Shown here piece after piece: positions 5,539 through 7,857 of a stretch of DNA of 7,857 nucleotides. A program made the translations under genes and the position numbers. This DNA comes from Parvularculaceae bacterium (GTDB taxonomy: Bacteria > Pseudomonadota > Alphaproteobacteria > Caulobacterales > Parvularculaceae): assembly GCA_013389125.1 (NCBI GenBank), contig JACADX010000053.1:1-7857 (forward strand), read 5' to 3'. How positions within the stretch are numbered: the stretch's first letter is position 1; each line of letters begins with the position of its first letter. The notes beneath the pieces were generated by a model. The model made no database searches. It was not told the DNA's origin and worked only from the letters and a program-made list of their open reading frames with translations.

Positions 5539-6744
5539 ATGGCCGACGCCAACCTTGTCGAATTCGTCAAAGCGGCGCTCGAACGCGGCGAAAGCCGCGC
5601 GCGGATCAGGGAGGCGCTGAAAAAGGCAGGCTGGCCCGACGACCAGGTCGAAAGCGCCGTCGGATCCTTCGCGGAGGTCGAATTTCCTGTGCCGGTGCCG
5701 CGCCCGAGGAGCTACGGCTCGGCGCGCGAGGCGTTCCTCTACATCGTCTATTTCTCGCTCCTCGGCATGATCGCCGGCAATGTCGGGGGGCTCGCCTTCG
5801 CCTTTATCGACCGTCAGTTTGCGGATGAGCTCGCGCGCGACGCTTACTATTCATGGGCGACGACCGGCATGCGCTGGTCGGTCGCCTCGCTCCTCGTCGG
5901 CTATCCGATCTTCCTCTTCCTCGGCTGGCGGCTCGCGGCGAAAAAGCGCAAGGACCCGGAGCGACGCCGCAGCCGCGTCCACGCCTGGCTCACCTATGTG
6001 ACGCTCATTTTCGCGGCCGGCGCGCTCATCGGCGATCTCGTCGCCGTCGTGTTCCAGTATCTCAACGGAGAACTGCAGGCGCGTTTCATGGCCAAGGCCG
6101 CCGTCGTCGGCGTGATTTCGGCGGCGATCCTCTGGAATTATTCGCGCGACGTCGAACGCCATTCCTCGCGCATCGACCTCGCGGGTCGCGCGCTGGCGCT
6201 CGTGTCGATGATCGTCGTCGGCGCGCTCGTCGCCTGGGCGTTCACGGTCGTGAGGGGGCCGGGCGCCGCGCGCTATCAAATGGCGGACGAGCAGCGCATC
6301 AGCGGCCTCATGGAGACGACGCGGCTTGTCGATTGCCATTTCACTTATGCCGGAGCGATGCCTGAAAGCCTTGAGTCGATGAGCGCCTTCCTTTCGGATC
6401 GCGCGGGGCGCGTGCCGGTCGCCGACGGCTGTTTCCGGGACCTGCCGACCGACCCGACAAGCGGCGGCCCCTATCGCTATCGCGCGATTGACGCCGACAC
6501 ATACGAGCTTTGTGCGATCTTCGAATTCGGCTGGCCCGACGCCGAAGGCGACGCGCGCGAATGGCAGGCCGGCGGCTATTACTATTATCCGGGCGCGGGC
6601 CAGCAGCAGCGCAAGCTGCAAAAGCCGCAAAGCGCCGGCGAGACCTGCTTTGAAATCGACGCGGTGAAATTCGACGCCGGCGAGGAAACGGCCCCGGATG
6701 TCGTCGAGGTCCCGGAGGCGACGGGCGCGCCGCCGCAAGAGTGA
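5539..6744 (+). CDS. DUF5671-like five-helix membrane protein with a C-terminal extracytoplasmic domain
   Basis: No biochemical function is known to me. Residues 1-45 form a small helical motif (LVEFVKAALERG, then IREALKKAGWPDDQVESA) resembling short helix-turn-helix-like repeats at the N terminus of membrane proteins. Residues 64-238 contain five hydrophobic segments, near 65-91, 113-133, 149-173, 184-201 and 215-238, with conserved-looking features AREAFLYIVYF, a basic loop (134-148), and LTYVTLIFAAGALIGDL followed by LNGELQARF. These resemble the DUF5671 family. The basic loop between helices 2 and 3 suggests the N terminus is cytoplasmic, placing residues 239-401 in the periplasm. That part contains four Cys (266, 298, 325, 370), enough for two disulfides, and ends in an acidic/Pro-rich tail. 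GGGAGGA at 5528-5534 supports the ATG. It begins a tightly packed operon: the next gene starts four bases after its stop. Confidence 0.82.
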   Translation: MADANLVEFVKAALERGESRARIREALKKAGWPDDQVESAVGSFAEVEFPVPVPRPRSYGSAREAFLYIVYFSLLGMIAGNVGGLAFAFIDRQFADELARDAYYSWATTGMRWSVASLLVGYPIFLFLGWRLAAKKRKDPERRRSRVHAWLTYVTLIFAAGALIGDLVAVVFQYLNGELQARFMAKAAVVGVISAAILWNYSRDVERHSSRIDLAGRALALVSMIVVGALVAWAFTVVRGPGAARYQMADEQRISGLMETTRLVDCHFTYAGAMPESLESMSAFLSDRAGRVPVADGCFRDLPTDPTSGGPYRYRAIDADTYELCAIFEFGWPDAEGDAREWQAGGYYYYPGAGQQQRKLQKPQSAGETCFEIDAVKFDAGEETAPDVVEVPEATGAPPQE

Positions 6745-6748
6745 CCGC

Positions 6749-7291
6749 GTGTCCGCTCTCTTTGAACTCGATGCGATACCAAAGCTGCCGCTCTGGGCGC
6801 AAGCGCTGATCGCCGCGCGCATGGCGCGGCGCGCGATCTTCAATCTGCCGAATGAATTCGACGAGAACGACCGCCGATCGCTGCTTACCCTTTGCGATGC
6901 GCTCGACGACGCGGCGGCGACTGGCGAATATCGAAAGGCGACGATCGCGCCGCTCGCCGCGCGCATGGAGGCGCTGCGCGGCGGGGCGGGAGGCGCGGCG
7001 GTCGATGCGCTCTATTGGGCGTGGGACGCGGCCGGCGCCGCGCACGGCGCGCAGAGCTTTCCGGTCGATGCGACGTGCATCGGCGATGTTCAACAAGCAA
7101 TCGCCGCGGCGTCGCGCGCGGAAGGCCTGTCGCCGCTCAAGGTCCGAATATTCGCCGCCGCCGATCTCGACCAGATCCGTTTTGCTTGCGGCGAGGCGCA
7201 TGTCGGGTTCTATGATGCGCTGGGGCCCGAAGTGATGGGCCGCCTCGCGCCGGTTTACCCGCCGGATGAGCGATCAAAGAGGGCGACATGA
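6749..7291 (+). CDS. Conserved-looking hypothetical protein, 180 residues
   Basis: I do not recognise this protein. I chose the GTG at 6749, four bases after the stop of the membrane-protein gene; the longer frame from 6698 would overlap that gene and add an Arg/Ser-rich leader typical of a shadow reading. AAGAG about ten bases upstream is a weak ribosome binding site. The N terminus has LPLWAQALIAARMARRAIF (residues 13-31), amphipathic rather than a clear membrane span; then a likely helical region rich in Ala to about residue 130, and a shorter region with KVRIFAAADLDQIRFACGEAH (starting at 131). There is no signal peptide. The stop overlaps the amidohydrolase ATG as ATGA, so it is probably translated together with both neighbours. 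A cytoplasmic location is the default guess. Confidence 0.75.
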   Translation: MSALFELDAIPKLPLWAQALIAARMARRAIFNLPNEFDENDRRSLLTLCDALDDAAATGEYRKATIAPLAARMEALRGGAGGAAVDALYWAWDAAGAAHGAQSFPVDATCIGDVQQAIAAASRAEGLSPLKVRIFAAADLDQIRFACGEAHVGFYDALGPEVMGRLAPVYPPDERSKRAT

Positions 7292-7857
7292 GATTCTTTC
7301 CCGGCGCGGCGCTGGCGCTTCTCCTCTCGGCTTGCGCATCAGCGCCGCCGGTCGATACCGCCGACGTCATCTACCTCAATGGCGACGTCTGGACAGGCGT
7401 TAGAGGCGCCGGCCGCGAGAGCGCAATCGCGATTAAGGACGAAAAGATCCTCTATGTCGGCGATCAAAAAGGCGCGCACCGCCATCATGGCGAAGCGACC
7501 GAGATCGTCGATCTGAAGGGCGCCTTCGTCGCGCCGGGCTTCATCGACAACCACACCCATTTCCTTGACGGGTCCTTTGCGCTCGCAAGCGTCCAGCTCA
7601 ACGACGCGGCGAGCAAGGAGGAATTCGTCCGCCGCATTGCGGAATACGCGAAGTCGAGGCCGAAGGGCGAATGGATCCTCGGCGGAAATTGGGATGAGGA
7701 AAAATGGGGCGGCATCCTGCCGGACCGCCAGTGGATCGACGCCCTGACGCCGGACAATCCCGTTTACGTCACGCGCTATGACGGGCATCAGGCGCTCGCC
7801 AATTCACTGTCGCTGAAGCTCGCCGGCATGGATGACAAGACCGCAACGCCCGAAGGC
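7288..7857 (+). CDS. YtcJ-type amidohydrolase with lipoprotein signal (3' end outside window)
   Basis: The frame is open from the ATG at 7288 to the window end, giving the first 190 residues of a metal-dependent hydrolase of the amidohydrolase-3/YtcJ type, usually 550-600 residues long. The N terminus has a short hydrophobic stretch and the lipobox LLSAC with Cys16, so it is probably a lipidated, membrane-anchored protein outside the cytoplasm. The family pattern is clear: ADVIYLNGDVWTG (25-37), IAIKDEKILYVG, VDLKGAFVAPGFIDNHTHFLDG, in which His89 and His91 are the metal-binding HxH pair, then GEWILGGNWDE and VTRYDGHQALANS (161-173, with His167). The remaining metal ligands and catalytic Asp lie beyond the window. 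Members cleave C-N bonds in varied substrates, and the substrate cannot be read here. GAGGGCGAC before the ATG gives a plausible ribosome binding site, and the start overlaps the previous stop. Confidence 0.92.
   Translation, partial: MRFFPGAALALLLSACASAPPVDTADVIYLNGDVWTGVRGAGRESAIAIKDEKILYVGDQKGAHRHHGEATEIVDLKGAFVAPGFIDNHTHFLDGSFALASVQLNDAASKEEFVRRIAEYAKSRPKGEWILGGNWDEEKWGGILPDRQWIDALTPDNPVYVTRYDGHQALANSLSLKLAGMDDKTATPEG

Noticed and set aside
5851..6966. A 371-codon reverse-strand open frame across the membrane-protein gene
   Set aside because: It spans the junction of two forward genes with good starts and coherent membrane topology; its translation is Arg-rich low-complexity sequence.
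6341..7201. A 286-codon reverse-strand open frame
   Set aside because: It is antisense to two tightly packed forward genes and is Arg-rich without motifs.

Overview
The window is GC-rich, densely packed bacterial DNA, most likely from an alphaproteobacterium. The main evidence is the left-hand block: gyrA, then coaD, then an exported cyclophilin, then a cytoplasmic cyclophilin, which is a familiar alphaproteobacterial gene order. The GyrA C-terminal domain also carries the long acidic insertion typical of that class, and the exported cyclophilin has the insertion and C-terminal extension seen in alphaproteobacterial homologues. I cannot place it more precisely than class.

Layout. Positions 1-882 hold the 3' end of gyrA (DNA gyrase subunit A), whose stop overlaps the start of coaD (879-1388). 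After an 83-base gap come two cyclophilin-type peptidyl-prolyl isomerases, 1472-2365 (signal peptide, periplasmic) and 2362-2808 (cytoplasmic), joined by an ATGA overlap. A small gene follows at 2816. Its open frame stops at TAG (3047-3049), but the same frame continues to 3202 and encodes a Lys/Arg/Ala-rich, histone-H1-like tail, so it looks like one gene cut by an amber codon. Next is a GrpB/UPF0157-family gene (3243-3824), which runs tail-to-tail into, and overlaps by 64 bases, a reverse-strand AidB-type acyl-CoA dehydrogenase gene (3761-5410).

A 128-base divergent intergenic region with one inverted repeat separates the aidB-like gene from a second, forward operon. That operon holds a DUF5671-like membrane protein with a cysteine-containing C-terminal domain predicted to lie outside the membrane (5539-6744), an unrecognised 180-residue protein (6749-7291), and the start of a YtcJ-type metal-dependent amidohydrolase with a lipoprotein signal (7288-7857, cut by the window end).

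The genes are mainly housekeeping (DNA topology, coenzyme A synthesis, protein folding) on the left and poorly characterised accessory functions on the right. I see no rRNA, tRNA, CRISPR array, insertion sequence or phage gene. The most interesting item is the amber-interrupted gene with the basic tail. I found no convincing new multi-gene system.
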